From: Erpetoichthys calabaricus
Lineage: Eukaryota > Chordata > Cladistia > Polypteriformes > Polypteridae
Assembly: GCF_900747795.2 (NCBI RefSeq)
Contig: NC_041394.2
Location: 117,539,228 to 117,603,227, forward strand
Reading direction: 5' to 3'
Length of the DNA stretch: 64,000 nt
Under the pieces are notes generated by a model. The model ran no database searches. It was not told where the DNA came from and saw nothing but the letters and a program-made list of their open reading frames with translations. Below are positions 1-12,799 of this stretch, one piece after another; within the stretch, counting starts at the first letter, position 1; each line of letters opens with the position of its first letter. A program made the translations under genes and the position numbers.

Positions 1-557
1 TGAGTTTGGGTTAAGAAACCTCTAGGGGTCTGATAAGTTGTGGTCAGTTACAAACTGTGTAATTATCTTTGCAGTGTTAGATGTCATCCCCCTGTGGCGG
101 GAGTCCTATCTAAGAGTGGATTTAAAATACAATTAAAGTCCCCAGCCATTATAATTTTATGAGTGTTCACATTGGGAATGGATGCAAATACATTTTGCAT
201 GAATTCCTTATCATCGACATTGGGTGCATAAACATTTATCAGAATTATTTTACTGTTAAATAAGTTGCCCATGACCATCACATATCTCCCTTCAGGGTCC
301 GATACTACATCTGATGCTACAAATGGGACTGTTCTGTGTATGAGAATTCCCACACCTCTAGTTTTCTTTGTAAAGCTAGAGTGGAACATTTGGCCAGTCC
401 AGTCTTTTTGTAGTCAGGACTGATCCTTGCTTAGTAAGTGGGTCTCCTGTAAAAATACTATTTTAGCGTTTAAGCCTGTTAGGGGAGAGCATACTTTCTT
501 TCTCTTTAATTCGTGATTTAGGCCTTTAACATTCCAGCTCACAAACTGTCCCATCAT
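1..557 (-). pseudogene. L1 ORF2 N-terminal AP endonuclease, broken and cut by window edge
   Basis: ORF2 opens with MMGQFVSWNVKGLNHELKRK at about 557, the canonical L1 endonuclease start (SWNV.GLN), followed by VFLQETHLL, which carries the catalytic glutamate of the QETH motif. A stop follows within about 50 codons. The next open block (389-84) continues the same domain with VGILIHRTVPF, ILINVYAPN and IIMAGDFNCIL, where AGDFN is the endonuclease core motif. After another frame change the domain runs on as LSDP.RFLNPNS at the left edge. The reverse transcriptase domain would lie outside the window. Confidence 0.85.
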
Positions 558-559
558 GG

Positions 560-1139
560 AGACATTGATTCTGAGTTTTTAATGTCATTTTATAGTCTTA
601 AGTGATAGTGAGGCAGTTTTAATCTTAATTTCAAATTTCCCCACAAGTTATTGCCATATAGCCTATTGTTACATTGATATTTATAGTTATAAGGATTAGA
701 AGAATAGATTTGATATAGCCTGCTCTCCTTCTCTCCCCCCTTTATCCCCCCACCCCCCCCCCCCCCCCCATTTTGCCTCTCCGCATGAGGCTAGATCCCA
801 CTTCGCAATGTTCCAGTCCTCTGACATACGAAGAGACACAGCACGTCCAAAACAAAACAAGCCCCACCCCCCACCCCCCGCAGCAGCGTTTGAGAATTAA
901 AACAAAGTAGAGATACCTATTGCAGCTAAAGTCTAAATACTATCTGCCCAAAATATAATTATTAACAGTCTTTAAGCTTAAAATATATCCTTCAGCAATT
1001 TTATGATATTAAGATAATAAAATAATGAACCCTGGGAATGATTTTAAAAAGTGGTCTAGGTTAAACATAGTAGATCCTAATGCAATAGTGGAAATAGCAA
1101 TTAACCAAGGGTATGATGTTAAACAGTCTACTTTAGGGT

Positions 1140-1178
<39 letters not shown>

Positions 1179-1351
1179 CTACTTTAATTACTTTCACACT
1201 CACGTCTATAGCTGTAATTAAAACATAAACATATAGTGTCCAAGTAAAGAAAAGGATGTATAATTATAATACCCGTCTCTTTAAAAGTGGATCAGACAGC
1301 AGATGATAAGTCCTTCCCATGCCATGACAGAATACGGCTCATTATTGACTT
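560..1351 (-). other. Unusually long L1 inter-ORF spacer with homopolymer runs
   Basis: About 790 bases separate the end of ORF1 from the start of ORF2; L1 inter-ORF spacers are usually short. The stretch holds a C-run near 752-769 and an A-run of about 34 bases at 1143-1176 on the plus strand. I find no protein-coding signal in it. An insertion of a small element into the spacer is possible but I see no clear ends. Confidence 0.5.
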
Positions 1352-2512
1352 TCAAAAGAGTGTCGGGAACAGCTTCTTTAATTCCTTTTCAGCTTCCTCC
1401 TTGCTTGAAAATACATAATATTTGTCTTGAACTTCCACTTTCAGTTTGGCGGGATACAAGAGGCTGTATTTGATATCGGCTTTCCGTAGCAGCTTTTTAA
1501 TGTCGAAGTAGGCTGCGCGTTTTGCAGCTGTTAAAGGAGAGAAGTCAGGGAAAATACGAATGAGATTATTTTCAAATATAATCTCTTGCTTGTGTCTGAG
1601 AAGTGCCATCACTTCAAGCTTACATCGTAATCACTCGAAGCGAACAACAAAAGACCTAGGTTTAAAGGTGTTTGAACTGAGTATCTCGGTATCTAATTTA
1701 AAGTCATCTCCAATTATTTTAGAGAGTAATTCTACTGCAAATTTCATTGGGTTTGAACTTTCTCAGGTATACCTTCAGTTCTTATATTATTCCTTCTACA
1801 CCCATCTTCCAGGGTCGCAAGTCTGTCTCCGAGTTTTTTGCATTCGGAATTCGCAGCTGTAGTTTTTTCATCGGCGTTAGATGCCAATTGTTCTGCTGTT
1901 TCTGCTCGAGCCGTGAATGCCTGCTTAACGTCCTCCAGCTGATCTGTAACGTCATTCAACTGATCGGCAAGTTTTTTTCAGTTTGGATCTATTTTCTTCA
2001 ATGTGTTCCTCTAATTTCTCCACTATGACTTTAAAGGTCACATCAAAACGTTTAAATAGACGCATTTCTTGGGTTTTGTTATCCTTCTTAAGCTCACTTA
2101 AGGCCGTAGCTATGGCAGTGGCCAGTGTAGCAATCATCTCTTTCAGTTTGGACAGTTCGCTTCGGCTTTCGTTCTCCGCAAGTGGAATAGCAGCTCCTGT
2201 TACAGCAGATGCTGCGGGCTCGCGATGAGTAGATGAGAGCATGTACTGCAGGGCCTTTTCTAGTCTTGAATGATCCTCAGAAATCAGCGATCCATCGAGA
2301 CCTGTGTTACTTGCACCCTTGCTCCCATTTTCACTCTCGACAGGAGACAATGCAGTGGAGCGGGGTCCTAAGAAGTCTGCGCAATTGTCTGCATGTTCCA
2401 GGTCAGTCTCCAAGAGGCCATACCTCGTACTCAGGCCGGACGTCTGTCCAGACTTTGATGCAGCTTTAAGTTTTTTTTCCGGTTCTTTCTGACTTCTCTT
2501 TGTGTTACTCAT
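1352..2512 (-). pseudogene. L1 ORF1 coiled-coil RNA-binding protein, broken
   Basis: L1 ORF1 encodes the chaperone that coats L1 RNA. It starts with ATG at 2512 (MSNTKRSQKEPEKK). A charged N-terminal region (2512-1952) leads into a coiled coil with heptad-like leucines. The stretch LEDGCRRNNIRTEGIPE near 1800-1750 matches the conserved L1 ORF1 block of the form LENRSRRNNIRI.GIPE. The C-terminal domain is at 1612-1352 (FPDFSPLTAAKRAAYFD, then YPAKLKVEV), which is the usual end of vertebrate L1 ORF1. The three blocks lie in different frames, so at least two frameshifts have accumulated. Total length, about 385 codons, is normal for the family. Confidence 0.85.
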
Positions 2513-4062
2513 GTTTATATATTGTAGTGGAAGTTCCTTGGGTCGGGTAAATACAGGATACCTCTAAATAACAATAAATACGTGGGAAAATAAAGTCGCT
2601 GCTAACGGAGCTCCGCTTCAGACGTTCATCTCCTGTAACGGACAAGACCAACCAAGGCCCTATTTCCAAGATCTTATGCAAAGTTTTAAGCTGCCCTAGG
2701 TGTTCGCTCAATGGGCTATCATGACAATACTGTAAGAAATTATTAATCAGGGAGGAAGGTAAAACTACCTGGAACTGTGCTCCATGGTTGCTCAAAGTAA
2801 GTTTCCTATATAGAACACCTTAATTTACCACAAAGGAGATATGGTCTCTCCTCTGATCAGTGTTGCCAGCTGTCTTAAACAAGGGAAATAGCCATTTGTT
2901 ATCTTCCTGAGACTTCCTAACCTCTTCCGGGGAGGTAGGGAGATATACTCTCTCTGGACAGGTCACAAGTGCTACAAATGAGGAACCCGGAGGGATATGT
3001 GATAGAGTGTTAGGGGTAACGTATAATGCCCCTTTCCTGTAGGTGGTAAAAAGTCAAATTGTTGTAGCCTCACTATCCAGCGAGTGATCCGAGATAATGT
3101 TTTAGGACAGTCAAAGGAGCAGGTTAAGGCAGCATGGTCTGTAATGACCTGAAATTTTATGCCTTCCAAAAAATATTTCCATTTTTTGACTGCCCAAACA
3201 ACTGCCAGACATTCTTTCTCAGAGGTGGAGTAATTTATTTCTGTTCCTCTCAATGCTCTGGAAGCATAAGCAATTACCTTTTTGAGCCCTGTTTCTGCTG
3301 TATTAGCATGGTCCAAGTCCAATGGCACACGCATCAGTTTGTACCTGAAACATAAGACCGGGATCTGGTTGAGACAATACCGGAGGGCATGCCAATGCTT
3401 CCTTGAGTTTAAGGAAGCTGTTCTCACAATCTGGAGTCCATTTTCATTTAACCCATTTCTTTTTGAGGTGATTTAGTGGAGCGGCAAGGTCTGTAAAGTG
3501 GGTTATAAACTTGTGATACCATCACACCATACATAGAAACCTTTGTAGTGATTTAAGAGATTGAGGGAGAGGATAGTGAGTAACTTGTTCCATTTTTTCA
3601 GGATCCACAGATACTCCATCTTCAGAGACTATATGACCTAAAAATTTCAGTTGCTTTATAAGAAAGACACTTTTTTTAAGTTCAGGGATAGGTTAGCTTC
3701 TTCAAGTCTTTTTAAAACCACCTCAAGGTCTTGGAGATGATGATCCAGAAAAGGGAAGAACACATTAATATCATCAATATATACATAATAGATTTTCCCT
3801 CATAGTTCACCTAAAACTCTCTCCATCAGGCGTTGAAATGAGGCTGCAGCATTCTTCAATCCAAATGGCATTACTTTAAATTGGAAGAGCCCAAATGGTG
3901 TGGTGACTGCAGTCTTGGCTCTACTTTCTGGATCCATTGCCACTTGCCAATATCCTGATTATAAGCCTAAAGTACTGAAGTACATTGCCCCTTTCATGGA
4001 GTCCAAAATTTCATGAATTAGTGCCATGGGGTAGGCATCAAGCAGAGTTTTGCCATTTAACC

Positions 4063-4070
4063 CTCTATAA
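4063..4070. repeat. 8-bp target-site duplication, left copy
   Basis: CTCTATAA at 4063-4070 is repeated exactly at 6813-6820, directly flanking the hAT element. An 8-bp duplication is the signature length for hAT insertion, and its perfect match argues that neither end has been rearranged. Confidence 0.9.
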
Positions 4071-4628
4071 CAGGGGTGTCAAACTCATTTTGGTTCAGGG
4101 GTTACATACAGCCTAATTAGATGTCAAGTGGGCTGGAGCAGTACATTCATAACATAATTACCTATAAATAATAGTAAGTCCATGCTTTTTCCCTTTGTTT
4201 TCGTGCAAAGAAGTACAAGTATATTAGAAAATCTTCATATTTAATGAAATATCCTTTTACAAAACATATCAAAATATCAAAACATATGAACAACCTCAGA
4301 TTTCTTAAGACAAGTGTTTGCACAAATACAAACAAAACTTTAAGTCAGAGGTATTTGGAACTGAAAAATATAGTATTGCACCTTAAAATTTATGGCATTA
4401 CATGAACAATAGGATTCTACCAAACCAAACTCTTTTGTAGTGAAGCTGTTAACTTACATTAAATTGAATATTTTTAAACTATTTCTACAGCAAGAATTCA
4501 TTTTCACAGAACTGTATTCTTTAAGTGCAATCGGTGTCTGAAGCAACATTTTAAAGGAGTTAGTCACGTCTAGACTACTTTGTTTTTGCTCCTGAAACTT
4601 GGCATCTTTTGGTCTGCACAAGTGCATC

Positions 4629-4761
<133 letters not shown>

Positions 4762-4764
4762 AAT

Positions 4765-6521
4765 ATCAGGTGTCATGTCCTGACTAGTAGCCAGTCTCAG
4801 AATGTCATCTAAGTGCTTGTGTGTGAGCCTTAAGCGCAATTTTGTTTTATTGATGTTCATTACTGAGAAAACTTGTTCACAAAGGTAGGTTGTCCCAAAA
4901 ATGCACAAAATATTTGCAGCCAGGGCTGTTAATTTGGGGTACCCTGGCAAGAGATATTGATAAAATGTGTCCAAGCCCACTGAGGCAAACTTGTCCTTCA
5001 AATCTGCATCACATTGCAAATCAATTATCTCTAGTTGGATGTCGACAGGGACATCAGAAGCATTGACTATGAAGGGTGAGAGAAAAACTGCAAATTCTTT
5101 CTCGAGTTCACCAAAGATCTGAAACCGTTTCTCAAACTCACACAGCAATCCTGCAATCTTGTCTTTATACTGTTTCATGTCAGCATTAATGCCTGTTGCA
5201 CATACCTCTCTTAGGCAAGGGAAATGTGCAGGGTCACCACTTGACAGCTGTTGTCCCACAAAGTCAGCTTCAACTTGAATGCACATATGCTGTCATAAAA
5301 CTGTGTGACAACTTTTTTGCGGCCTTGCAACATTTTGTTCAGAATATTCAAGTGCTCTGTAATATCCACCAGAAATGCAAGGTCCTGCAGCCATTCCTGA
5401 CATTGTAATTCCATCACTGGATTTCCTTTTTTCTCCATGAATTGTCCGATTTCCTCACGTAGATCAAAGAAACGCCTCAGCACAGCACCTCTGCTTAACC
5501 ATCTTACTTCAGTGTGGAATGGCAGGGTATTAGTAACGTGATTGTCACTGAGAAGGCAGTCAAACTGACAATGATTCAGGCCTCTGGCTCAGATGAAATT
5601 AACAGTTCAGACAACCACCTCCATGACGTGATCCATTTTTAACGACTTGCAACACAATGCCTCCTGGTGCAAAATACAGTGAAATGTCCAGAAACCATCT
5701 CCTCCATTAGCGGCTTGTACTTTCTCTCTGAATTTTGTCACAACACCTGGTTTTCTTCCGATTATTGATGGCGCGCCATCTGTAGCCAGGCTGACGGTGC
5801 GGGACCAGCCCACCCCGACTCTGTCCAGCGTGCCAACCACAGAGCCGAAAATGTCCTCAGCTGTTGTGGTGTCACTCATAGGCACCAACTCAAGGAACTC
5901 CTCAGTGACGGTCAATGTCTCATCAACTCCATGAATAAATATGGCCAGTTGAGCAACGTCTGTAATGTCAGTGCTCTCATCAATTGCAATAGAAAATGCA
6001 AGAAATGACTTGACCTTGTGTTTCAACTGCCTGTCTAAATCAGCCGATAGTTCCGATATCCTCTCTGCCATATTGTGTCTCGTCAGACTAATGTTGGCAA
6101 ATGCTTGTCACTTCTCAGGACACACGAGTTCTGCAGCCTTCATCATGCATCTTTTAACGAACTCACCATCGGAATACGGCTTTGATGCTAATGCTATTTC
6201 ATTAGCAATTACGTAGGTGGCTTTTACTGCTGCTTCACTGACCTCTCGGCTCCGAGTGAAAATTGACTGCTGTTTCCTCAGACCCACCAGCAATTCATTT
6301 ATCTTCTCTCTCCTCAGTCGTCCTTGCAAGATGTCGTATTTTCCACCATGATGAGTCTCATAGTGGCGCCGAATATTATGTTCCTTGAGCACCGACACTT
6401 GTTGATTACACACCAAGCACACAGGTTTCCCATTTATCTCTGTGAATAAATAGGAAGTGGTCCATTTCTCTTGGAAAACCCTACACTCGGTATCCACTTT
6501 TCTCCTTTTTGACAAAGACAT
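4765..6521 (-). pseudogene. hAT transposase, inactivated
   Basis: The transposase would cut and join the hAT ends. The likely start is the ATG at 6521 (MSLSKRRKVDTECRVF). A BED-like zinc finger follows (CLVCNQQVSVLKEHNIRRHYETHH, showing C..C and H....H). The catalytic core begins near 6000 with FSIAIDESTDITD, whose aspartate is the usual first DDE residue, and continues with SLATDGAPSIIGRKPG and FHCILHQEALC. The C-terminal dimerisation domain is at 5000-4780 (CEQVFSVMNINKTKLRLRLT). The frame is shared from 6521 down to about 5211 but is cut by an in-frame TGA near 6105-6107 (likely a decayed arginine CGA) and two stops near 5600; a frameshift lies near 5280. Confidence 0.85.
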
Positions 6522-7019
6522 TTTGGCTAATGAGGGTGTCAAGGTGAATAGAAAATAAGGTAGCCTACAGAATGGCAGAGTTGTTGCTTCTTTTACTCTA
6601 ATTAAAACAGTGCACCCCTCCCCTTTGACTAACACAGTGCGCCCCTCTCATCTGACTAACACCCTAGCAGATGATTTAGAAATTGCATTTTATTACGAAT
6701 TTCGAGTTCGTGTCTTTTATTAATTTTTTTACTTTCAAAATTCATCCAGTGGGCCAGATTGAACCCCCTAGTGGGCCGGTTTTGGCCACGGGCCGTACAT
6801 TTGACACCCCTGCTCTATAATCATCACAGAAACGATAAGCACCATCTGATTTATTTACAATAACAGCAGGTGCCACCCAAGCAGATGATGATGGCTCTAT
6901 GATGTCTTCTTCCAGCATCTGCTCGATTTGTTTTTGTATTATCTCTCATCTGAGAGGGGAAACTCGACAGGTTTAGTGTCCTCTGCAGGGTTATGAGAGA
7001 GGCATTTATTTGGGAAAAA

Positions 7020-8215
7020 AAAGTATAAAAAAATTAAACTTGCCTTTTTCTTTTCTTTATATAGTTAAGAGAGACGTCTTTGCTGATGGTATGAGCGCCT
7101 TTTGGGGAGAGTCGTGGCGGGTCTCGTGTAGACTGGAGAGGCGGCCCTATCATTGACTGGCCGGGATGACATTCCACTAGTGCACGTGTCTCCCGCGACC
7201 TCATAACACCAGAAGAGTGAAAATGTGTGACGCCCCTTAATATTTGTTTGCCGCGGTTTAGAAAGGGGATCCCATATGGGCAGTTGTCTGGGCAGTAGCT
7301 TGGGGAAGAAAAGGAAAAAAAAAATGCTTACTTTTACTTTTGGGAGAAGCGCAGTTTGTGTCTCAAAAGCTGGCACAGCTATGCGTGCGCGCACCGGCTG
7401 CTTGAACTTTTATACTAATTGTGTGGGACAGGAGACGCCACCATTCGCAGACGCGTTCACGTCATTGCGTGCCAGCGGAGGGATGACGTAGAGCAGTTTA
7501 ATTGGTCGGCGCGGAATACAAAAGCGAATTACAGCCTCTAGAGGGCGTCTTCTGGCTAGATCTTGCTAATAGAAAGGTACTTGGTAGAACTCCGTCTTGA
7601 ATTTACCAAGCACTACGGCTTGTGCCTTGATTATTGTAAATATTTTTTTTCTTGTATATATATTTTGATAAATATCTCTGGATTAACTTTGGTGGAGGTA
7701 TTTATTGGGTTGTGGTTAATGGGGCACTGTTTATTTTTGTATATACACTTTTTCTCTTTTTCTGTATTTTGAATGTTTTTGTTTTTGGTGTACTATACAC
7801 TGTTTGAAGGAGCAGCTTCCTGACTTGGAGCACTGAGGAGGAAGACAGCTTCATATTGGTTTTTGTGTATATATGGGTTTCACTAGTTTGTGTGCATTAT
7901 TCTTTTTTATTTGGGACTTTCAGTCAGCACTGTAAATACTGTATATAGTCACCCTTTTTGGGCTCCATTTAATTACTGTTTTTGTGTGTCCTTTGCGGTA
8001 TTGGACTGTGTATTGATGTATAAATTCCGTAGGACATTATTTTTGTTTTTTTTAAGTGCACCTGTAAATAAAACCTCACTTTATTTTTCAAAAAAACCCA
8101 ACTCTTTTTGTGTCCGTGTCTCCCTGTCTTACACCATCATCCTGATCACACTTGGTTCCACATATTAGACACCTGGAGTGTAGGCTGGTGACCCTAATTA
8201 CAACTACATGGGGTG
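7020..8215 (+). mobile_element. Unresolved insert splitting the Gypsy fossil; LTR-like 3' part
   Basis: This block lies between the gag-like and reverse transcriptase parts of the minus-strand Gypsy fossil and encodes neither. Read on the plus strand it has a GC-richer part with CpGs (about 7380-7500), then a T-rich tract and a polyadenylation-type signal (CTGTAAATAAAACC near 8063), followed by a tail ending near GGGGTGTCACA. This layout resembles a solo LTR or a non-autonomous LTR element, but I cannot find a matching start or a target duplication. No protein is recognisable. Confidence 0.35.
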
Positions 8216-8884
8216 TCACACTCTGTTTCAGCTAGTAGCCTAATGGACATAAACATTTCACATTGATCAATTAAAACAATGACATCCCCAGTTTCTTTAG
8301 AGTCTCAGAACTTCAGAAATTCAACTCGTGCAAGTGGAGGATTGGCAAAAGATGTGCTACGACCAGACAAAGCCCTACAGTTAGGTGTACTTTGAGTATG
8401 AGGAGCAGAATAGGATAAATAGGAAGAAAGGTTATTTAACATTTTCGCACATTTTTCATCTCTTCACAAGAAACAGCTATATACTTTCAATTCTAAGTTA
8501 TTTACCATATCCTTCACTTTTTCCTCAAGACCCATAAGTGCTGCATCTGTACTATCTCGAAGAGACTGCTCCCTGTTGATTGAACTTTCAGCTGCAGAAC
8601 ATACTTGGTTTTCTATATCCACCATACTCTATGTAATTTTATGTACATTTTCATTTAACTGTGCAATATCAGTAACAATATTTCCTCTGGTTTCTTCAGG
8701 TTGTTCCATATGAAGAGGTTCCTCATTATCCTCTTCCCATATCATCAAGATATAGGCTACTCAATAATGACAATACCTCCCCTATCGGCTCTCTAACCAT
8801 GACAAAAGGCCCAGAAGCTACACCTGCCCCTTCTTATGTTAATGATGCATTTATATAAAGAAAAAAATAGTATTCAAGCATAAG

Positions 8885-11800
8885 GTCACTTCTTCTTCTA
8901 CTTCTTTCGGCTGCTCCCGTTAGGGGTTGCCACAGCGGATCATCTTCTTCCATATGTTTCTGTCCTCTCCATCTTGTTCTGTTAAACCCATCAGCTGCAT
9001 GTCCTCTCTCACCACATGCATAAACCTTCGCTCACACATTCCTCTTTTCCTCTTCCCTGGCAGCTCTATCCTTAGCATCCTTCTCCCAATATACCCAGCA
9101 TCTCTCCTCTGCACATGTCCAAACCAATGCAATCTCGCCTCTCTGACTTTGTCTCCCAACCGTCCAACTTGAGCTGACCCTCTAATGTTCTCATTTCTAA
9201 TCCTATCCATCCTCGTCACACCCAGTGCAAATCTTAGCATCTTTAACTCTGCCACCTCCAGCTCTGTCTCCTGCTTTTTGGTCAGTGCTACCGTCTTCAA
9301 CCCATATAACATAGCTGGTCTCACTATCGTCCTGTAGACCTTCCCTTTCACTCTTGCTGATACCCGTCTGTCACAAATTACTCCTGACACTCTTCTCCAC
9401 CCATTCCACCCTGCCTGCACTCTTTTTCACCTCTTCCACAATCCCCATTACTCTGTACTGTTGATCCCAAGTATTTAAACTCATCCACCTTCACCAACTC
9501 TACTCCTTGCATCCTCACCATTCCACTGACCTCCCTCTCATTGACACACATGTATTCTGTTTTGTTCCTACTGACCTTCATTCCTCTCCTCTCTAGAGTA
9601 TATCTCCACCTCTCCAGGGTCTCCTCAACCTGCTCCCTACTATCGCTACAGATCACAATGTCATCAGCAAACATCATAGTCCACGGGGACTCCTGTCTAA
9701 TCTCATCTGTCAACCTGTCCATCACCATTGCAAATAAGAAAGGGCTCAGAGCCAATCCTTATGTAATCCCACCTCCAACTTGAATACATCCGTCACTCCT
9801 ACCTCAGACCTCTCCACTGTCACACTTCCCTCGTACATATCCTTTACAACTCTTACATGCTTCTCTGCCACTCCCGACTTCCTCATACAATACCACAGCT
9901 CCCCTCGAAGCACCCTGTCATATGCTTTCTCCAGGTCCACAAAGACGTAATGCAACTCCTTCTGGCCTTGTCCAAACTCCTACATCAACATCAACACAGA
10001 GCAAACATTGCATCTGTGGTGCTCTTTCTTGTCATGAAACCATACTGCTGCTCACTAATCATCACCTCACTTCTTAACCTAGCTTACCACTACTCTTTCC
10101 CATAACTTCATGCTGTGGCTCATCAATTTTATTCCCCTGTATTTACTGCAGTCCTGCACATCCCCCTTATTCTTAAATATCGACACCAGTACACTTCCTC
10201 TCCACTCCTCAGGCATCCTCTCACTTTCCAAGATTCAATTAAACAATCTTGTTAAAAACTCCACTGCCATCTCTTCTAGACCCCTCCATGCTTCCATAGG
10301 TATGTCATCTGGACCAATGGCCTTTCCATTTTTCATCCTCTTCATAGCTGTCCTTACTTCCTCCTTGCTAATCCGTTGCACTTCTTGATTCACTATCTCC
10401 ACATCATCCAACCTCTTCTCTCTCTCATTCTCTTCATTCATCAGCCACTCAAAGTACTCTTTCCATCCGTTCAACACACTCTCCTCACTTGTGAGTACGT
10501 TTCCATCTTTATCCTTTATTTTCCTAACCTGCTGCACATCTTTCCCAGCTCCATCCCTCTGTCTAGCCAATCGGTACAGGTCCTTTTCTCCCTCCTTAGT
10601 GTCCAACCTCTCATACAAATCATCATAAGCCTTTTTTTTAGCCTTCACCACCTCTCTCTTTAACTTGTGCCTTATCTCCTTGTACTCTTGTCTACTTTCT
10701 GCATCTCTCTGACTATCCCACTTCTTTGCCATCCTCTTCCTCTGTATACTCTCCTGTATTTCCTCATTCCACCACCAGGTTTCCTTTTCCTCCTTCCTCT
10801 TTCCAGATGTCACACCAAGCACCCTTCTTGCTGTCACCCTTACTACATCTGCTGTAGTTTCCCAGCTGTCTGGCAACTCTTCACTGCCACCCAGTGCCTG
10901 TCTCACCTCCTCCCTAAAATCAACCTTGCAGTCTTCCTTTTTCAACTTCCACCATTTGATCCTTGGCTCTGCCCCCATTCTCTTCCTCTTCTTGATGTCC
11001 AACGTCATCCTACAGACCACCATCCTATGCTGCTTAACTACACTTTCCCCTGCCACCACTTTGCAGTCTTCAATCTCCTTCAGACCAACTCTTTTGCATA
11101 GGATGTAATCTACCTGTGTGCATCTTCCTCCACTCTTGTACATAACCCTATGTTCCTCCCTCTTCTTAAAATACGTATTCACCACGGCCATGTCCATCCT
11201 TTTGGCAAAATCCACTATCCTCTGACCTTCTTCATTCCTCTCCTTGACACCATACCTACCCATCACCTCCTCGTCTCCACTGTTCCCTTCACCAACATGC
11301 CCATTGAAATCCGCTCCAATCACCACTTTCTGTCCCTTGGGTACACTGTTCATCACTTCATCCAACTCACTCCAAAAATCTTCTTTCTCACCCATTGCAC
11401 ACCCAACTTGCAGTGCATATGCATTAACAACATTCATCATCACACCTCCAATTTCCAGCTTCCTAATCATTACTCTGCCTGACACTCTTTTCACCTCCAA
11501 AACACTCTTGACATACTATTCCTTCGGAATAACTCCTACCCCATTTTTCCTCCCATCCAAACCATGATAGAACAATTTGAATCCACCTCCAATCCACCTG
11601 GCCTTACTCCCCTTCCATTTAGTCTCTTGCACACACAATATATCAACCTTTCTTCTCTCCATCATATCTGCTAACTCTCTCCTCTTACCAGTCATACTGC
11701 CAACATTCAAAGTTCCTACCCTAAGTTCCACTATCTTTACTTTCCTCCTCTCCTCCTGCCTCCGGACACGTCTCCCCCCTCTTCTTCTCCTGTTTCTTCT

Positions 11801-12055
11801 TCGGCCAACAGTAGCCCAATATCCGCCAGCACCCTGTTGGCTAACAGTACTGGTGGCAGTCTTTGTTAACCCGGGGCTCGACCGATCCAGTATGGAAATT
11901 TGTATTGTTGTCCACATATTGATTTGGCAAAATTTCACACTGGATACCCTTCCTGACGTAACCTTCCCCATTTATCCAGGCTTGGGACATGTTATTTGCT
12001 AGAGTTAAATCCCTCAAGGAAGTAAGAGGGCACCTGACCCACATGCGGAGACAAG
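8885..12055 (-). mobile_element. RTE-clade LINE, nearly full length, broken
   Basis: A minus-strand non-LTR retrotransposon. The 5' region near 12000-11850 contains an untranslated stretch (AGGAAGGGCATCCAGTGT) typical of fish RTE copies. The single long ORF has endonuclease then reverse transcriptase domains. The 3' tail ends near 8890 in GGGAGCAGCCGAAAGAAG, a widespread fish RTE terminus, followed by short GAA-rich sequence. No poly(A) tail is expected in this clade. I see no clear target duplication. A close relative of the 3' end occurs at 25275-25680. Confidence 0.87.
8920..11971 (-). pseudogene. RTE LINE endonuclease-reverse transcriptase, broken
   Basis: The endonuclease begins around 11760 (LRVGTLNVGSMTGKRREL, then ILCVQETKWKG with the catalytic QET) and continues through VIGADFNGHVGEG and VDYILCKR near 11100. 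The blocks 11971-11516 and 11500-10235 share a frame, separated by one TAG at about 11513-11515, where GAG is the likely original codon. The reverse transcriptase starts near 10330 (NGKAIGPDDIPMEAWRG) and shows FVDLEKAYDRV near 9930 and the catalytic MFADDIVIC near 9670. The C-terminal block 9420-8920 (LGVTRMDRIRNENIRGS, WFGHVQRRDA) ends in NP. Frame changes near 9955-9755 and 9420 and decay at 10235-9955 show it is dead. Confidence 0.87.
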
Positions 12056-12199
12056 GTTGAAGGCTGATTGTTACAATGGCACAGACTTACAGGATGTTTT
12101 CCCAAGTAATTACAGCTGCAAATGTATGGAAACTGGAATATTTGATTGCATTTTGTAGCGGCAACTTGATGGAGAAGCTCTAAATATTTCAGAAGACTT

Positions 12200-12760
12200 G
12201 TCTATTGTACTGTATTGTGTTGACCTCCTTCTTTTTGACACCCACTGCATGCCCAACCTACCTGCTGTGGAAAGCATACCCCCGGACACAGACAGACAGA
12301 CACCAGAATGTCCAAAGCACACTTCTTTATTTCTATACAACACCACAATGCCTTCTTCCAACAACTCTCTTCCTTTCTTCCTTTCTCTCCTTCTCTCTCT
12401 CTCTCTCTTCTTCTGACCTCCACTCCCCTCCTCACAGGCTCGTCTACTGGAGGGAGGCGGCCCCTTTTATACTGACCCGGATGAGCTCCAGGTGCTCCCC
12501 CTGACGACACTTCCTGGTGTGGTGGAAGTGTCAAGAGAGCACCTGGAAGCACTCCGGGTGCCCCTGGGATTTCTTCCGGCAGCACTTCTTGATTTGGCGG
12601 AAGTGCTGCCATCCAGGATTTCATAACCGTCCGGGCGCCCCCTGGCGGTGGCCACGTCCTCCGGTAGGGATGAGCATCCCAGCTCCGTTCCAGTGGCCCA
12701 CAAGCAGACCCGGGCGGCTGCCTTCTCATGGCCCAGGGGAGGTATCGTCCATCTCGGGGA
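12200..12760 (-). mobile_element. LTR-like non-coding repeat with TATA box (minus)
   Basis: On the minus strand this block contains AGTATAAAAGGGGCC (about 12462-12476), surrounded by GC-rich sequence with repeated CACTTCC/GGAAGTG modules, then a pyrimidine/purine-skewed stretch and a region rich in CAGACAGA. It is the opposite-strand relative of the block at 34840-35170, which has the same order of modules. Together they look like promoter-bearing solo LTRs or a non-autonomous LTR family, broken and old. Borders are approximate; no coding part is seen. Confidence 0.4.
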
Positions 12761-12799
12761 CCGTCCAAGCGTCCCAGCTGGGTAGGGTCCCCAGCCGTC

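Larger units (their letters stand above)
1..2670 (-). mobile_element. L1-clade LINE, truncated by window edge
   Basis: A non-LTR retrotransposon read on the minus strand. Its 5' end lies near 2670 and its 3' part is beyond the left edge. Two L1 hallmarks are visible: an ORF1 coiled-coil protein (2512 down to 1352) and the N-terminal endonuclease of ORF2 (557 down to 1). The 5' end sits inside the integrase-like region of the Gypsy fossil at 2671-8800, so this L1 is the younger of the two. Both ORFs are broken by stops and frameshifts, so the copy is dead. The exact 5' junction is inferred from where Gypsy-like peptide stops. Confidence 0.85.

Noticed and set aside
10110-11567. Several plus-strand frames of 100-144 codons
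   Set aside because: They are antisense to the RTE LINE ORF and have the low-complexity serine/proline/phenylalanine content expected of antisense frames.
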